Assembly: GCA_947473805.1 (NCBI GenBank)
Contig: CANJGB010000016.1
Coordinates: forward strand, 16,642-80,641
Length of the DNA stretch: 64,000 bases
Reading direction: 5' to 3'
Origin: Alphaproteobacteria bacterium
GTDB lineage: Bacteria; Pseudomonadota; Alphaproteobacteria; Ferrovibrionales; Ferrovibrionaceae
Shown: one piece after another, positions 7,423 through 16,630 of the stretch
Numbering within the stretch: position 1 is the first letter of the stretch
Layout of the letters: each line of letters opens with the position of its first letter
The notes under the pieces: model-generated
Told to the model about the DNA's origin: nothing
The model's input: only the letters and a program-made list of their open reading frames with translations
Database searches by the model: none
Program-made: the position numbers and the translations under genes

Positions 7423-7929
7423 ATGGGCGACAACACGACAAGCGACGTCAAGGCACTGACCGCGCGGCTGGATCTGCTCGAGGCGGAGCGCGCCGTCCTG
7501 CACACCCTTAACCGTTACGGCCATGCTATCGACTATGGCCTCGAGGCCGACTGGGTCGATTGCTTCCTGCCGACCGGCGCGTATGACCTGCGCTTTCGCG
7601 AAAAGCCAAAAGCCTACAACCCGCTGCAAGGCACGCCCACCGAGCGTGGCGCCCGTCACGTCGGGCACGCGCAAATTGCCGCCTTCGTCGCCAACCACAC
7701 CCGCGCCCCAGGCCGCTGGCACAAGCACGTGCTGGTCGAGCCGATGATCACCGTGACCGGCGACACCGCCCGGGTGCAGTCGTATTTCCTCCGGGTCGAT
7801 CACGAGGACGAGGGCAAGGCGGCGATCCGCTCGTTCGGGCGCTACCTGGACCGGATGCGTCGTTGCGCCGATGGGCAGTGGCGGTTTGAGGAAGGCGTGG
7901 CCGAGATAGAGTCGACACTATTCAGGTAG
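7423..7929 (+). CDS. SnoaL-like (NTF2 fold) protein
   Basis: The 168-residue protein fits the SnoaL-like/NTF2 superfamily (PF13577 type). It starts with a helix 'LDLLEAERAVLHTLNRYGHAID' and the typical 'DWVDCFLPTGAYDLRF', then 'HKHVLVEPMITVTGDTARVQSY' and 'CADGQWRFEEGVAE'. Such cone-shaped folds include dehydratases, isomerases and non-catalytic binders. The start was set at 7423 because GGAGGAACC lies just upstream. It is 50 bases after the methyltransferase gene and could share its message. Substrate is unknown. Confidence 0.8.
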   Translation: MGDNTTSDVKALTARLDLLEAERAVLHTLNRYGHAIDYGLEADWVDCFLPTGAYDLRFREKPKAYNPLQGTPTERGARHVGHAQIAAFVANHTRAPGRWHKHVLVEPMITVTGDTARVQSYFLRVDHEDEGKAAIRSFGRYLDRMRRCADGQWRFEEGVAEIESTLFR

Positions 7930-8007
7930 GTCACTTCGCGTAGTGGGTCGCTGAGATAGTGACCATGTGACGCGCCAATAGCGCCGGGAAGGGTCGCTAC
8001 GTGCTGG

Positions 8008-8286
8008 ATGGACAGCCGATTTATTGGCTGGTTCTTGCGTCGCACATGGTGGTCGCTTTTCATCGCGCGGGCCCTGCCGCTCACGGCCGGCGTCCAAATC
8101 GGAACTGGTTTCTCAACTATGGTCTCTGACGGTCAGCGATCGATGTCATCGGCGATGTTTACCGGATGGAGAATCGGTGTTTTTACCCTGTTGGTGGTCT
8201 TAAGCTGCGCGCTGCCGCTGCTTGTGTGGTTTGTCGCCGGGCGGACACGGGCCGAACGGGAACAGGCCAAGACGGTTAAACAATAA
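8008..8286 (+). CDS. Small predicted membrane protein
   Basis: The open frame of 92 residues contains one convincing hydrophobic segment near residues 56-77 ('GVFTLLVVLSCALPLLVWFV') followed by a basic, charged tail. A weaker hydrophobic stretch is present near residues 14-28. I recognise no family. It lacks a strong ribosome site and lies in a gap between the SnoaL gene and the convergent Bug receptor, whose stop is 8 bases away. It may be real, but the support is only the hydrophobic pattern and good fit to the gap. Confidence 0.4.
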   Translation: MDSRFIGWFLRRTWWSLFIARALPLTAGVQIGTGFSTMVSDGQRSMSSAMFTGWRIGVFTLLVVLSCALPLLVWFVAGRTRAEREQAKTVKQ

Positions 8287-8294
8287 CTTCAGAT

Positions 8295-9254
8295 CTATTT
8301 CTTTAGCAGTCCCGCCTTCGTCACGACCGGCGTCCAGCGGCGCTCCTCGGCGACCAAAACCTGGGCGAACTCGGCGGGGCTGTTCAGCACCGGCTGAAAG
8401 GACAGTTTCTTCATCTGCTCCTGCATCTCGGGCGTACTCATCGCGGTCTTCACCTCGGCGTTCAGCTTCGCGATTATCGAGGGACTTGTCTTCGACGGCG
8501 CGATGAGTGCCATCCAGGCCTCGGCCTGCACATCCGGCAGGCCCGCCTCGGCGAAGGTCGGCACCTGGGGCAGCAGCGGCGAACGTTGTGCCGTCGATAC
8601 CGCCAGCATCTTCACCTTGCCTTCGTTGGCTTGTGGCACAACGGCGAGCGGGGCCAGTGCGGCCATCTGCGCCTCGCCCGTCACGACGGCAGTCAGGGCT
8701 TCGGGGGAGGATTTGTAGGGCACATGGACAATCTCCGTGCCGCTCTTTAGCGCCAGCAGCTCCATCGACAGGTGCGATATCGAGCCGATGCCGATGGAGG
8801 CGTAATTGTACTTCCCGGGATTCCTCCGTAGCAGGTCCAGCAGGCCGGCCATGGTATCGACGCCAAGGCTTGACGGCACGACCAGCACGCTGGGCTGGGT
8901 GGCGAGGATCATGACCGGCGCGAGATCGGTTTTGGGGTCATAACCGACTGGCGCGGTCATCGGGTTGACGACCATCGGACCGGGAATGGTTACGCCGAAT
9001 GTGGTGCCGTCGGGCTCGGCCCGGGCCACAGCCTCGGCCGCGATGCTGCCGCCGGCGCCAATCTTGTTTTCGACCACGAACGGCTGGCCAAACTTTGCCT
9101 GCAGCCGTTCAGCCACCAGCCGCCCCATGACATCGGGCGTCGAGCCGGGACCGAAACCGACGATAATCTTTACCGGCCGCAAGGGCCATTCCTGCGCCGC
9201 GACAGGCAGAGAGAATGTTAACGCAAGAGCAGCGACAAGTGGCGCGAGACGCAT
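8295..9254 (-). CDS. Bug/TctC family periplasmic solute-binding protein
   Basis: The 319-residue protein has a Sec signal peptide 'MRLAPLVAALALTFSLPVAAQ' and the Bug family core 'WPLRPVKIIVGFGPGSTPD', 'VVENKIGAGGSIAAEAVARA' and 'YKSSPEALTAVVTGEAQMA' (PF03401). These receptors bind small carboxylates; many are orphans without TctAB transport subunits. None are in this window, so this one may sense or feed a distant transporter. It is divergent from the fatty acid hydroxylase gene, with 83 bases shared between the two starts. Confidence 0.93.
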   Translation of the reverse strand: MRLAPLVAALALTFSLPVAAQEWPLRPVKIIVGFGPGSTPDVMGRLVAERLQAKFGQPFVVENKIGAGGSIAAEAVARAEPDGTTFGVTIPGPMVVNPMTAPVGYDPKTDLAPVMILATQPSVLVVPSSLGVDTMAGLLDLLRRNPGKYNYASIGIGSISHLSMELLALKSGTEIVHVPYKSSPEALTAVVTGEAQMAALAPLAVVPQANEGKVKMLAVSTAQRSPLLPQVPTFAEAGLPDVQAEAWMALIAPSKTSPSIIAKLNAEVKTAMSTPEMQEQMKKLSFQPVLNSPAEFAQVLVAEERRWTPVVTKAGLLKK

Positions 9255-9337
9255 GGTTTCCCCCGGAGCGCGTTATTTCCCAAAGCCTAGCCGGTCAGCC
9301 GTTCACGCACAATTGCGGGACATGCTATGGTCGCGCC

Positions 9338-10207
9338 ATGGATCACACCCGTATAGGCATGTACGCCTTTCCGGCGTTCCTGGCGCTGATCGCGCTAGAA
9401 GCGTGGTGGTATGCGCGGGCACGTAATGCCGGCTATCCTTGGGCCGAGAGCGCGGCGTCGCTCGGCATGGCCGTCGGCTACCGGTTGATCGGCATAGCGA
9501 CTCCGCTCGTGGTCGGCGGCGTCTATCTGTGGGTATGGGACCGCCGGCTGTGGACTGTGCCGATGGACGCGTGGTGGAGTTGGCCGCTGCTGTTCGTTCT
9601 GTTCGAGTTCACCTACTACTGGTTCCATCGTTTCAGTCACGAGTGCCGCTGGTTATGGGCCACCCATGCGCCGCACCACTCGCCGACCCATCTGACATTT
9701 TCCGCCGCCTACCGGCTTGGATGGACCGGCCTCGTGTCCGGCACATGGCTTTTCTGGCTACCGTTGATGACGCTGGGATTTCCGCCATGGGCGGTTGTCC
9801 TGATGTTGGGTGCCAACCTGACGTACCAGTTCTGGCTGCACACCGAGATGATCGGGCGCCTCGGCCCGCTTGAAGCGGTGCTGAACACGCCGTCACACCA
9901 CCGTGTGCACCATTCGACTAACGACGGATATCTTGATCGCAACTACGGCGGCGTGGTGATTTTCTGGGACCGACTATTCGGCACCTTCGCGGCGGAACGC
10001 GAGGATGAGCCCTGCCGCTACGGATTGGTACATCCCATAGAAAGCAATAACCCGTTCGTTCTGGCCTTCACCGAATGGGTGCGCCTCTGCCGCGATGTCT
10101 GGCGGGCGCGCACCTGGCGCGCGCGGCTGGGCCATGCCTTCGGGCGGCCCGGATGGCATGCCGGCAAAGAACGGCCGGCGCTTGGCGCCGGCATCCAGCA
10201 GGCATGA
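9338..10207 (+). CDS. Membrane fatty acid hydroxylase / sterol desaturase family protein
   Basis: The 289-residue integral membrane protein carries the di-iron histidine boxes of the FA_hydroxylase family (PF04116): 'HRFSHE' (HX3H), 'HAPHHS' (HX2HH) and 'HHRVHHS' (HX2HH), plus the intervening 'FWLHTEMIG'. Four hydrophobic stretches bracket them. Members oxidise or desaturate lipids using oxygen. The product here could be a modified membrane lipid or carotenoid-like compound; the substrate cannot be told from sequence. The stop codon overlaps the pgeF start (ATGA), so the two are coupled. Confidence 0.9.
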   Translation: MDHTRIGMYAFPAFLALIALEAWWYARARNAGYPWAESAASLGMAVGYRLIGIATPLVVGGVYLWVWDRRLWTVPMDAWWSWPLLFVLFEFTYYWFHRFSHECRWLWATHAPHHSPTHLTFSAAYRLGWTGLVSGTWLFWLPLMTLGFPPWAVVLMLGANLTYQFWLHTEMIGRLGPLEAVLNTPSHHRVHHSTNDGYLDRNYGGVVIFWDRLFGTFAAEREDEPCRYGLVHPIESNNPFVLAFTEWVRLCRDVWRARTWRARLGHAFGRPGWHAGKERPALGAGIQQA

Positions 10208-10968
10208 TCCTCTCCGCCGCCCTTGGCCCGCAACCTTGGTTGCGGCATGCCTTCTTTACCCGCGCCGGTGGCGTATCGGACGGCATTTATGCGGGCATGA
10301 ACTGTGGCCCGGGCTCGAACGACGATCCGGGCGCGGTACGCATCAACCGCCAGCTGGCGATGCAGCAACTGGGCGTGCCGGTCGAAGCGCTGTGTTCGCT
10401 GTACCAGGTTCATGGTCGTGAGGTGGTGCGAGTCACCGCGCCGCTGGGCGAAACGCGGCCCAAGGCCGATGGCATGGTGACCAATGTACCAGGATTGGCG
10501 TTGGGCATCCTGACCGCCGACTGCGCCCCGGTGCTGTTTGCCGACAGTGAAGCGCAGGTGATCGGCGCCTGCCATGCGGGCTGGCGCGGCGCCTTGCTGG
10601 GCATGACGGATGCGACGATCGACGCCATGGTCGAACTCGGCGCATCGGTGGAGAGAATCGGCGCAGCAATCGGGCCGACAATTGCCCAGGCCTCGTACGA
10701 GGTGGGTCCCGAGTTTCCGGGGCCGTTCCTGCAGGTTGACGAGAGCAGCGCCCGGTTTTTCGCCCCCAGCACACGACCGAGCCATTTCCGTTTCGACCTG
10801 CCGGGCTACCTTGTTGCGCGGCTCACCGCGCGCGGTCTGGGCAGAGTTGAGAACCTTGCCCTCGACACCCTGGCCGACGACACCCGTTTTTTCAGCTTTC
10901 GCCGCACCACATTGCGCGGTGAAAAGGACTATGGTCGCCAGCTTTCCGCCATTGTGATTGCCCCATGA
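10204..10968 (+). CDS. pgeF: Peptidoglycan editing factor / multicopper polyphenol oxidase family
   Basis: The 254-residue protein is of the DUF152/YfiH family. Signature stretches are 'FFTRAGGVSDGIYAGMNCG', 'LYQVHGREVV', 'LTADCAPVLFAD' and 'GACHAGWRGAL', which hold the zinc-binding His and Cys residues. E. coli PgeF trims misincorporated L-Ser from UDP-MurNAc, and homologues also cleave purine nucleosides. The start ATG lies within the preceding stop (ATGA), and the stop overlaps the lipoprotein start by 4 bases, making a coupled three-gene operon. Confidence 0.94.
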   Translation: MILSAALGPQPWLRHAFFTRAGGVSDGIYAGMNCGPGSNDDPGAVRINRQLAMQQLGVPVEALCSLYQVHGREVVRVTAPLGETRPKADGMVTNVPGLALGILTADCAPVLFADSEAQVIGACHAGWRGALLGMTDATIDAMVELGASVERIGAAIGPTIAQASYEVGPEFPGPFLQVDESSARFFAPSTRPSHFRFDLPGYLVARLTARGLGRVENLALDTLADDTRFFSFRRTTLRGEKDYGRQLSAIVIAP

Positions 10969-11804
10969 ACCGTTTCGCCTTTGTCTTGGCAGCCCTGATG
11001 CTCACCGCCTGCGGGAATGGCGTGCCGCTACCGTTCCAGCCGGAAACCAAGACGCTCGCCACCACGGAGCTGATCCGGCCCAAGGCCGATGCGTCGCTGG
11101 CGTTGACCAGTATTGGGGGCATGCCGGGCGCCCTCGGGCGTGACCTGGCCGAGCAGGTGGCCGTGCAGCTGCGCGAGCGCGGCGTGCCCGCCTTCACCGA
11201 CTTCGCCAACAAAAGCTCCTGGTGGCTGTACGGCGACTACCGCCCAAATCCAACCCGCATCGACTGGACGCTGATCGATCCCGATGGCAAGGGGGCGACG
11301 AACCTCAGCACCCCTGTCATCACCCTGACGCCGCGTGCCGGTGCGGTCGAGATCGCGGCGATGGCCAAGTCCGCGACACCCGACCTGGAAAAGATCGTGC
11401 GCATCGACCCCGGCCCGGAAATGGTCCCGGTCGCCCAGGCCGTGTTCATGCAGGGCGTGACCGGCGCGCCGGGCGACGGACGCGACGCACTGGAGCGCGC
11501 CATGCGGACGGAACTACAGCGTCTGGGGATCACGATTATCGACCAGTTGAACCGCGACACGTTGGTCCTGTCGGCCCAGGTTGGCGTGACCGATGCTGGG
11601 GCCAATGAACAGCGGGTCAAGATCGACTGGACCCTGATGACCAGTAACGGCAAGCAGGTCGGCACAATCAGCCAGAATAATGCGATCCCGAAGGGCCGCC
11701 TGGACCGGACATGGGGTGACATAGCCTGGGTGGCCGCCCAAGGCGCCGCCGGCGGCCTTCAGGAACTATTAAAGGCCGTGGCCGGCAAGCCGGTGGATGG
11801 CTGA
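10965..11804 (+). CDS. Predicted lipoprotein of unknown function
   Basis: The 279-residue product begins with a short hydrophobic segment ending in a lipobox 'LTAC' with Cys16, so it should be lipidated and exported. The mature part holds two related halves: 'YGDYRPNPTRIDWTLIDPDG' and 'GANEQRVKIDWTLMTSNG' suggest an internally duplicated beta-rich domain. I recognise no enzyme motif. The ATG overlaps the pgeF stop, so it is the last gene of that operon. Confidence 0.8.
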   Translation: MNRFAFVLAALMLTACGNGVPLPFQPETKTLATTELIRPKADASLALTSIGGMPGALGRDLAEQVAVQLRERGVPAFTDFANKSSWWLYGDYRPNPTRIDWTLIDPDGKGATNLSTPVITLTPRAGAVEIAAMAKSATPDLEKIVRIDPGPEMVPVAQAVFMQGVTGAPGDGRDALERAMRTELQRLGITIIDQLNRDTLVLSAQVGVTDAGANEQRVKIDWTLMTSNGKQVGTISQNNAIPKGRLDRTWGDIAWVAAQGAAGGLQELLKAVAGKPVDG

Positions 11805-11805
11805 A

Positions 11806-11827
11806 AAACGGGCATTTCCTGCCGTTT
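11806..11827 (+). terminator. Weak hairpin after the pgeF-lipoprotein operon
   Basis: AAACGG (11806-11811) pairs with CCGTTT (11822-11827), and the stem can extend by two pairs with one bulged base. No strong T run follows. It may end the upstream message. Confidence 0.3.
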
Positions 11828-11906
11828 ACACGTCCGTGACCCCCTGATATGTTCCGCGCGCTTTTGGGCGGCTGCATGACATCGCCGCCGCCATTGGGGT
11901 CCCCGC

Positions 11907-12842
11907 ATGAAAATCCTGGCCGGTAACAGCAACCGCCCGCTGGCCGAGGCCGTCGCGGCCTATTTGGGCGTGCCCCTGACCAAGGCGCGGGTCACTCGCT
12001 TTTCGGATATGGAAGTCTTCGTCGAAGTGCATGAAAACGTGCGCGGCGAGGATGTTTTCATTGTTCAGAGCACCTCTTTCCCGACCAACGACCATCTTAT
12101 GGAACTGTTGGTCTGCATCGACGCCCTGAAACGGGCATCCGCACACCGGATTACCGCTGTCATCCCCTATTTCGGCTATGCGCGGCAGGATCGGAAGCCC
12201 GGCCCACGCACCCCGATTTCCGCCAAGCTGGTGGCCAACTTGATCACCGTGGCCGGCGCCGACCGCGTCCTGACGCTGGATCTGCACGCCGGCCAGATTC
12301 AGGGCTTTTTCGACATCCCGACCGACAACCTGTTCGCCGCCCCTGTCGTGGTCCGGGACATCAAGCTCAAATACCCCGGCGCCAAGGATTTGATGATCGT
12401 ATCGCCCGACGTGGGTGGCGTGGTGCGCGCCCGGGCCATCGCCAAGCGGCTTGACGCCGACCTTGCCATCGTGGATAAGCGCCGCGAAAAGGCTGGCGTT
12501 TCCGAGGTTATGAATATCATCGGCGACGTTCAGGGCCGGACATGCATCCTGGTCGACGATATCGTCGATTCGGCCGGTACATTGTGCAATGCCGCCAATG
12601 CGTTGATGAAGAACGGCGCCACTTCGGTCGCCGCCTATGTCACCCATGGCGTGCTGTCGGGCGGCGCGGTATCGCGCGTTGCCGCGTCTGACCTGCTGGA
12701 ACTGGTCACGACCGACAGCATCATGGCGACCGAGGCCGTCCGGGTCTCGCACAATGTCCGCCAGATCGGGATCGCGCCGCTGATCGGCGAGGCGATGCGC
12801 CGGATCAGTGAAGAAAGCTCGGTTTCGAGTCTGTTCGACTGA
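11907..12842 (+). CDS. prs: Ribose-phosphate pyrophosphokinase
   Basis: Prs makes PRPP from ribose 5-phosphate and ATP, feeding purine, pyrimidine, histidine and NAD synthesis. The 311-residue length is standard. Key motifs are '[16 protein letters not shown]', the flexible loop '[20 protein letters not shown]', '[15 protein letters not shown]' and the PRPP-binding '[16 protein letters not shown]'. It is followed by a 127-base gap with two hairpins and then rplY, the usual alphaproteobacterial order. Confidence 0.98.
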   Translation: MKILAGNSNRPLAEAVAAYLGVPLTKARVTRFSDMEVFVEVHENVRGEDVFIVQSTSFPTNDHLMELLVCIDALKRASAHRITAVIPYFGYARQDRKPGPRTPISAKLVANLITVAGADRVLTLDLHAGQIQGFFDIPTDNLFAAPVVVRDIKLKYPGAKDLMIVSPDVGGVVRARAIAKRLDADLAIVDKRREKAGVSEVMNIIGDVQGRTCILVDDIVDSAGTLCNAANALMKNGATSVAAYVTHGVLSGGAVSRVAASDLLELVTTDSIMATEAVRVSHNVRQIGIAPLIGEAMRRISEESSVSSLFD

Positions 12843-12854
12843 GCAACAGTTTTG

Positions 12855-12941
12855 CGGTTCGCGCGACGAACCGGAGAGTTTCCGAGGCGAGCGGCACCCC
12901 TGGAGGCCGAGGCCCGGAAGAGGAACGGAATGATCCGTTCC
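12855..12941 (+). promoter_or_regulatory. Two hairpins in the prs-rplY gap
   Basis: The first hairpin pairs CGGTTCG (12855-12861) with CGAACCG (12867-12873). The second pairs GGAACGGA (12922-12929) with TCCGTTCC (12934-12941) around a 4-base loop. Neither has a T run. The second ends 28 bases before the rplY start, so it could act in the rplY leader or as an mRNA processing site. Confidence 0.45.
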
Positions 12942-12969
12942 TGAACGAGAACGAACGAAGGAGTTCGAT

Positions 12970-13704
12970 ATGCGCGAGGTGATCAGTATCGCCGCCGAAG
13001 CGCGTGCACGGGCCGGCAAGGGGACCGCCCGAGCAACGCGCCTGAAGCAGCGTGTGCCCGCCGTGATTTACGGCGGCAAGCAGGAACCGGTGATGATTTC
13101 CGTCGATCTGAAGGAACTCACCAAGGACTATTCGACCGGCGGCTTCCTGAACCGCCTGATCGATGTGAACATCGACGGCAAGGCGCACCGCGTCCTGCCG
13201 CGCGACGTGCAGATCCACCCGGTCACCGACCGGCCGATCCATGTCGACTTCCTCCGCGTCCTGCCGGACTCGCGCGTCCGCATCTTCGTGCCTGTGCACT
13301 TCACCGGGAACGACGCCTCGCCTGGCATCAAGAAGGGCGGCGTCCTGAACGTCGTCCGCCACGAGGTCGAGTTCTATTGCACGCCGGACCACATTCCGGA
13401 GTCCATCACGGTCGACCTGACCGGGCTGGAAATCGGCGCGTCGATCCACATCAGCCACATCAGCCTGCCCGGTGACATCAAGCCGGTCATCAACAACCGC
13501 GACTTCACGGTGGCCACGATTGCGGCGCCGCTGAAGGAAGAGGCGGCGGCCCCTGTTGCGGCAGCAGCCGCAGCTACCGACGCAGCAGCGGCTCCGGCCG
13601 GCGGTGCGAAGGCCGCAGCCCCGGGCGCCGCTGGCGCCAAGGCAGCTGCCCCGGCCGCTGGTGCGAAGGCGCCGGCAGCCAAGGCTCCGGCCGCGAAGAA
13701 GTAA
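12970..13704 (+). CDS. rplY: 50S ribosomal protein L25/general stress protein Ctc
   Basis: L25 binds 5S rRNA in the large subunit. This is the long Ctc form: an L25 beta-barrel (about residues 1-95, 'ARAGKGTARATRLKQRVPAV' and 'DVQIHPVTDRPIHVDFLRV'), then a TL5-type C-terminal domain ('PVHFTGNDASPGIKKGGVLN'). The last 50 residues are an Ala/Pro/Lys tail 'AAPAAGAKAPAAKAPAAKK', common in alphaproteobacteria. A good GAAGGAG site precedes the ATG. It is followed by pth. Confidence 0.96.
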   Translation: MREVISIAAEARARAGKGTARATRLKQRVPAVIYGGKQEPVMISVDLKELTKDYSTGGFLNRLIDVNIDGKAHRVLPRDVQIHPVTDRPIHVDFLRVLPDSRVRIFVPVHFTGNDASPGIKKGGVLNVVRHEVEFYCTPDHIPESITVDLTGLEIGASIHISHISLPGDIKPVINNRDFTVATIAAPLKEEAAAPVAAAAAATDAAAAPAGGAKAAAPGAAGAKAAAPAAGAKAPAAKAPAAKK

Positions 13705-13717
13705 GAGGCCGGTTCAC

Positions 13718-13749
13718 CTTCCCCGTTGCAAAGATTAGCAACGGGGAGG
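13718..13749 (+). terminator. Strong hairpin between rplY and pth
   Basis: CTTCCCCGTTGC (13718-13729) pairs with GCAACGGGGAGG (13738-13749), a 12-base stem with one wobble and an 8-base loop. No T run follows, so it may attenuate or process the message rather than stop it fully before pth. Confidence 0.5.
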
Positions 13750-13823
13750 GTGCATCTGCCGCAATCACCCCCACCCTGCCCGGCCGCCACGCGCGCGCGG
13801 GACTTACGGAGCGGTGATCCACC

Positions 13824-14423
13824 ATGTTGCTGCTGGTTGGTCTCGGCAATCCGGGCCCGGATTACGCGGCCACCCGGCACAATATCGGCTTCATGGCGGT
13901 GGACGCCGTGGCGCGGCGGCACGGCTTCACGCCTTGGCGCAAAAGGTTCCGTGGCGAAGTTGCCGAGGGCGAACTGAACGGCACCAAGACCCTGGCGCTG
14001 AAACCGATGACCTACATGAACAATTCCGGCGAGGCGGTGGCCGAGGCGGCACGGTTCTACAAGATCCCCACGTCGGATATCGTCGTCCTGTATGACGAGA
14101 TCGACCTGGTGCCGGGCAAGACGCGGGCGAAGGTCGGCGGCGGTAGCGCGGGGCATAACGGCATCCGCTCGATCGATGCGCACCTCGACGATGCGAACTA
14201 CCGCCGCATCCGGCTGGGTGTTGGGCATCCGGGCGACAAAGCCGCCGTGCTGCACTGGGTGCTGCGGCCATTCGCCAAGAGCGACAAGATTTGGCTCGAC
14301 CCCCTGCTGGAAGCGCTGGCCGAAGCCGCGCCCCTGCTGGGCAAGGGCGACGACGCGGGTTACATGACGAAAGTCGCATTGCTGACACAGCCGCCCAAAG
14401 CAGGGCCGGCGAAGGAGGACTAG
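13824..14423 (+). CDS. pth: Peptidyl-tRNA hydrolase
   Basis: Pth recycles peptidyl-tRNA dropped from ribosomes. The 199-residue protein has '[19 protein letters not shown]' with the catalytic His, '[15 protein letters not shown]', '[11 protein letters not shown]' with the conserved Asp, and '[15 protein letters not shown]'. Its stop TAG shares a base with the GTG start of ychF, so translation of the two is coupled. The pth-ychF pairing is widely conserved. Confidence 0.97.
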   Translation: MLLLVGLGNPGPDYAATRHNIGFMAVDAVARRHGFTPWRKRFRGEVAEGELNGTKTLALKPMTYMNNSGEAVAEAARFYKIPTSDIVVLYDEIDLVPGKTRAKVGGGSAGHNGIRSIDAHLDDANYRRIRLGVGHPGDKAAVLHWVLRPFAKSDKIWLDPLLEALAEAAPLLGKGDDAGYMTKVALLTQPPKAGPAKED

Positions 14424-15520
14424 TGGGTTTCAAATGCGGCATCGTCGGCCTTCCGAACGTCGGCAAATCAACCCTGTTTAACGCCCTGACGCAGACCATT
14501 GCGGCGCAGGCGGCGAACTATCCGTTCTGCACAATCGAGCCGAATACGGGCATCGTGGCGGTGCCGGACGAGCGGCTGGAACAGCTGGCGGCCATTGCGA
14601 AGTCGGCGCAGATCATTCCCACGCAGTTGACCTTCGTCGACATTGCAGGCCTCGTGCGCGGCGCCAGCAAGGGCGAGGGCCTGGGCAACCAGTTCCTGGC
14701 CCATATCCGCGAAGTGGATGCGATCTGCCACGTGCTGCGCTGCTTCGTCGATGACGACATCACCCATGTGGAAGGTAAGGTCGACCCTATCGCCGATGCC
14801 GAAACGGTCGAAACAGAATTGATGCTGGCTGATATGGACAGCTTGGAGAAGCGCGTCGGTGCGTTGGAGAAGAAGGCCAAGGGCGGCGACGAAGAGTCCA
14901 AGGGGCGCGTCGCGCTGATCGGCCGCATACTGGAAGCCCTGCGCAGCGGCAAGCCGGCCCGCACCGTCGAGGTGAGCGAGGAGGAAAAGAAGACCTTCCG
15001 CGAACTGCAGCTGCTGACCGCCAAGCCGGTGTTGTACGTGTGCAACGTCGAGGAGGCCAAGGCTGCCGAAGGCAATGAACTGTCCGCCAAGGTTGCGGCA
15101 AAGGCCAAAGCCGAAAAGGCCGGCCATGTGGTGATCTCGGCCGCCATCGAGGCGGAGGTGGCGCAGCTGGCGGCCGACGAACGCAGCGGCTTCCTGGCCG
15201 ACCTCGGCCTGACCGAAACCGGCCTGACGCGCGTGATCCGTGCAGGCTATGAACTGCTGGGTCTCATCACCTATTTCACCGTCGGCCCGAAGGAGACGCG
15301 CGCCTGGACCGTGCGCGGTGGCGCCAAGGGACCGGAAGCCGCCGGCGTCATCCATACCGATTTCGAGAAGGGCTATATCCGCGCCGAGACCATCGCCTAT
15401 GCCGACTACCTCGCCTGCAAGGGCGAAACAGGTGCGAAGGATGCTGGCAAGATGCGCCTGGAAGGGAAGGACTACGTCGTCCGCGACGGCGACGTGCTGC
15501 ACTTCCGGTTCACTTCATAG
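14423..15520 (+). CDS. ychF: Redox-regulated ATPase/GTPase YchF (Obg family)
   Basis: The 365-residue protein has the P-loop 'GLPNVGKSTLFNALT', switch II region 'DIAGLVRGASKGEGLGNQF', the ATP-specific variant 'CNVEE' in place of the NKxD box, and a C-terminal TGS domain ('YFTVGPKETRAWTV', 'DFEKGYIRAE'). YchF binds ribosomes and prefers ATP over GTP. Start chosen at the GTG at 14423, eight bases after a GGAGG site inside the pth end. It is the last gene of the block and converges on the amidohydrolase. Confidence 0.97.
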   Translation: MGFKCGIVGLPNVGKSTLFNALTQTIAAQAANYPFCTIEPNTGIVAVPDERLEQLAAIAKSAQIIPTQLTFVDIAGLVRGASKGEGLGNQFLAHIREVDAICHVLRCFVDDDITHVEGKVDPIADAETVETELMLADMDSLEKRVGALEKKAKGGDEESKGRVALIGRILEALRSGKPARTVEVSEEEKKTFRELQLLTAKPVLYVCNVEEAKAAEGNELSAKVAAKAKAEKAGHVVISAAIEAEVAQLAADERSGFLADLGLTETGLTRVIRAGYELLGLITYFTVGPKETRAWTVRGGAKGPEAAGVIHTDFEKGYIRAETIAYADYLACKGETGAKDAGKMRLEGKDYVVRDGDVLHFRFTS

Positions 15521-15541
15521 GGGTTATTCAGCGTAAGAAAC

Positions 15542-16567
15542 CTACAAGGCGATCCGGTAAACCGTCGCCGCCGTGCCGGCGAACAGCATGCGCTTTTCCT
15601 CGGCCGTATAACCCTTGGCAATGCGTTTGAAGGCGTTGAAGAGCACCGCGAAGCTGTGCGAGCGTTTATCGACCGGGAAGTTGCTTTCGAACATGCAGCG
15701 AGACGGGCCGAACAGCTGGATGCAGGGTTCCAGCCACGGCGCCCATACCTTCACGATCTCCTCTGACGAAACAGGCGTGGCGCGGTTCCACAGATCGACA
15801 CCCATGACCGTGGTCGCGAGGCCGCCGATCTTCACGTGGATGTTGGGACAGCGTGCCGCCGCCTCGATACCCTTGCGCCACAGTGCCCGGACTTCGTCGC
15901 GCTTCGCGGCGTAGGACCCGACACCAAGCGGGCCTCCCACATGGTTCATCACGATGGTCGTTTCTGGAAAGGCCCGGGCGAGGTCGGCCAGCTCGTCGAG
16001 CTGGTGGTGGTAGGCCCATGAATCGTAGGCCAGGTTCAGCGGCGCCAGTTTCGCAAAGGCGGCGCGGAAAGTCTTGTCACCCAACAGGCCCGGCGGCCAG
16101 TTGACGCCGGCCACGACAGCGGCGGGGTCCGTGTCGGAATGGGTGTGGCCGCGAATGACGCGGAAGCGCCCCTGTCCCGCCGCGACATGGGCCTGGAACA
16201 CTTCCTCCGCCGCGGCACCTCGCATGAAGTCGGCCACGCCGCCGATGCCGGCGCAGAGCCGCGGGCCGGATTTGCCATCCTGATAGAACGCGGTGACGCG
16301 GGCCACGAACTCCGTCTCACCGACGGGGCGTAGATGGACCGGCCCGTCCTTGCGGTAGTTGGAGTTTCCACCATCTGAATAGACCGTTGCGACAACGTTG
16401 TGGCCGGACTGCGCATCCTTCAGCAGTGTCGCGACCGGATAGTCGAGCGGCCCGCCCACAAACAGGTGGTGGTGGGGGTCGATGACGGGGATTTCCGGCT
16501 CGAGAATCGGCTCGACCCGCTGCGCCAGCCAGGACTCATCGACCGCGTTTTCCCTGATCTTGGTCAC
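15542..16567 (-). CDS. Amidohydrolase family protein (amidohydrolase_2 type)
   Basis: The 341-residue TIM-barrel hydrolase has the metal motif 'IDPHHHLF' near residue 30, 'VVATVYSDGG', 'RVIRGHTHSDTDP', 'TIVMNHVGGPLG' and a C-terminal 'RCMFESNFPVDKRS' with the catalytic Asp region. This matches PF04909, which includes 2-pyrone-4,6-dicarboxylate lactonase and decarboxylases. The substrate is probably an aromatic or lactone breakdown product. It is divergent from the MaoC pair, with 63 bases between starts, suggesting a shared catabolic theme. Confidence 0.88.
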   Translation of the reverse strand: MTKIRENAVDESWLAQRVEPILEPEIPVIDPHHHLFVGGPLDYPVATLLKDAQSGHNVVATVYSDGGNSNYRKDGPVHLRPVGETEFVARVTAFYQDGKSGPRLCAGIGGVADFMRGAAAEEVFQAHVAAGQGRFRVIRGHTHSDTDPAAVVAGVNWPPGLLGDKTFRAAFAKLAPLNLAYDSWAYHHQLDELADLARAFPETTIVMNHVGGPLGVGSYAAKRDEVRALWRKGIEAAARCPNIHVKIGGLATTVMGVDLWNRATPVSSEEIVKVWAPWLEPCIQLFGPSRCMFESNFPVDKRSHSFAVLFNAFKRIAKGYTAEEKRMLFAGTAATVYRIAL

Positions 16568-16630
16568 GCTTCTCTCCCATTCATTATTGCGGCTAGACTA
16601 GCGCCTTCCGACGACAGGACAAGCGGCCGA

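Noticed and set aside
11826..13019. A 397-residue minus-strand frame across prs and the rplY start
   Set aside because: Antisense to prs, no known domain.
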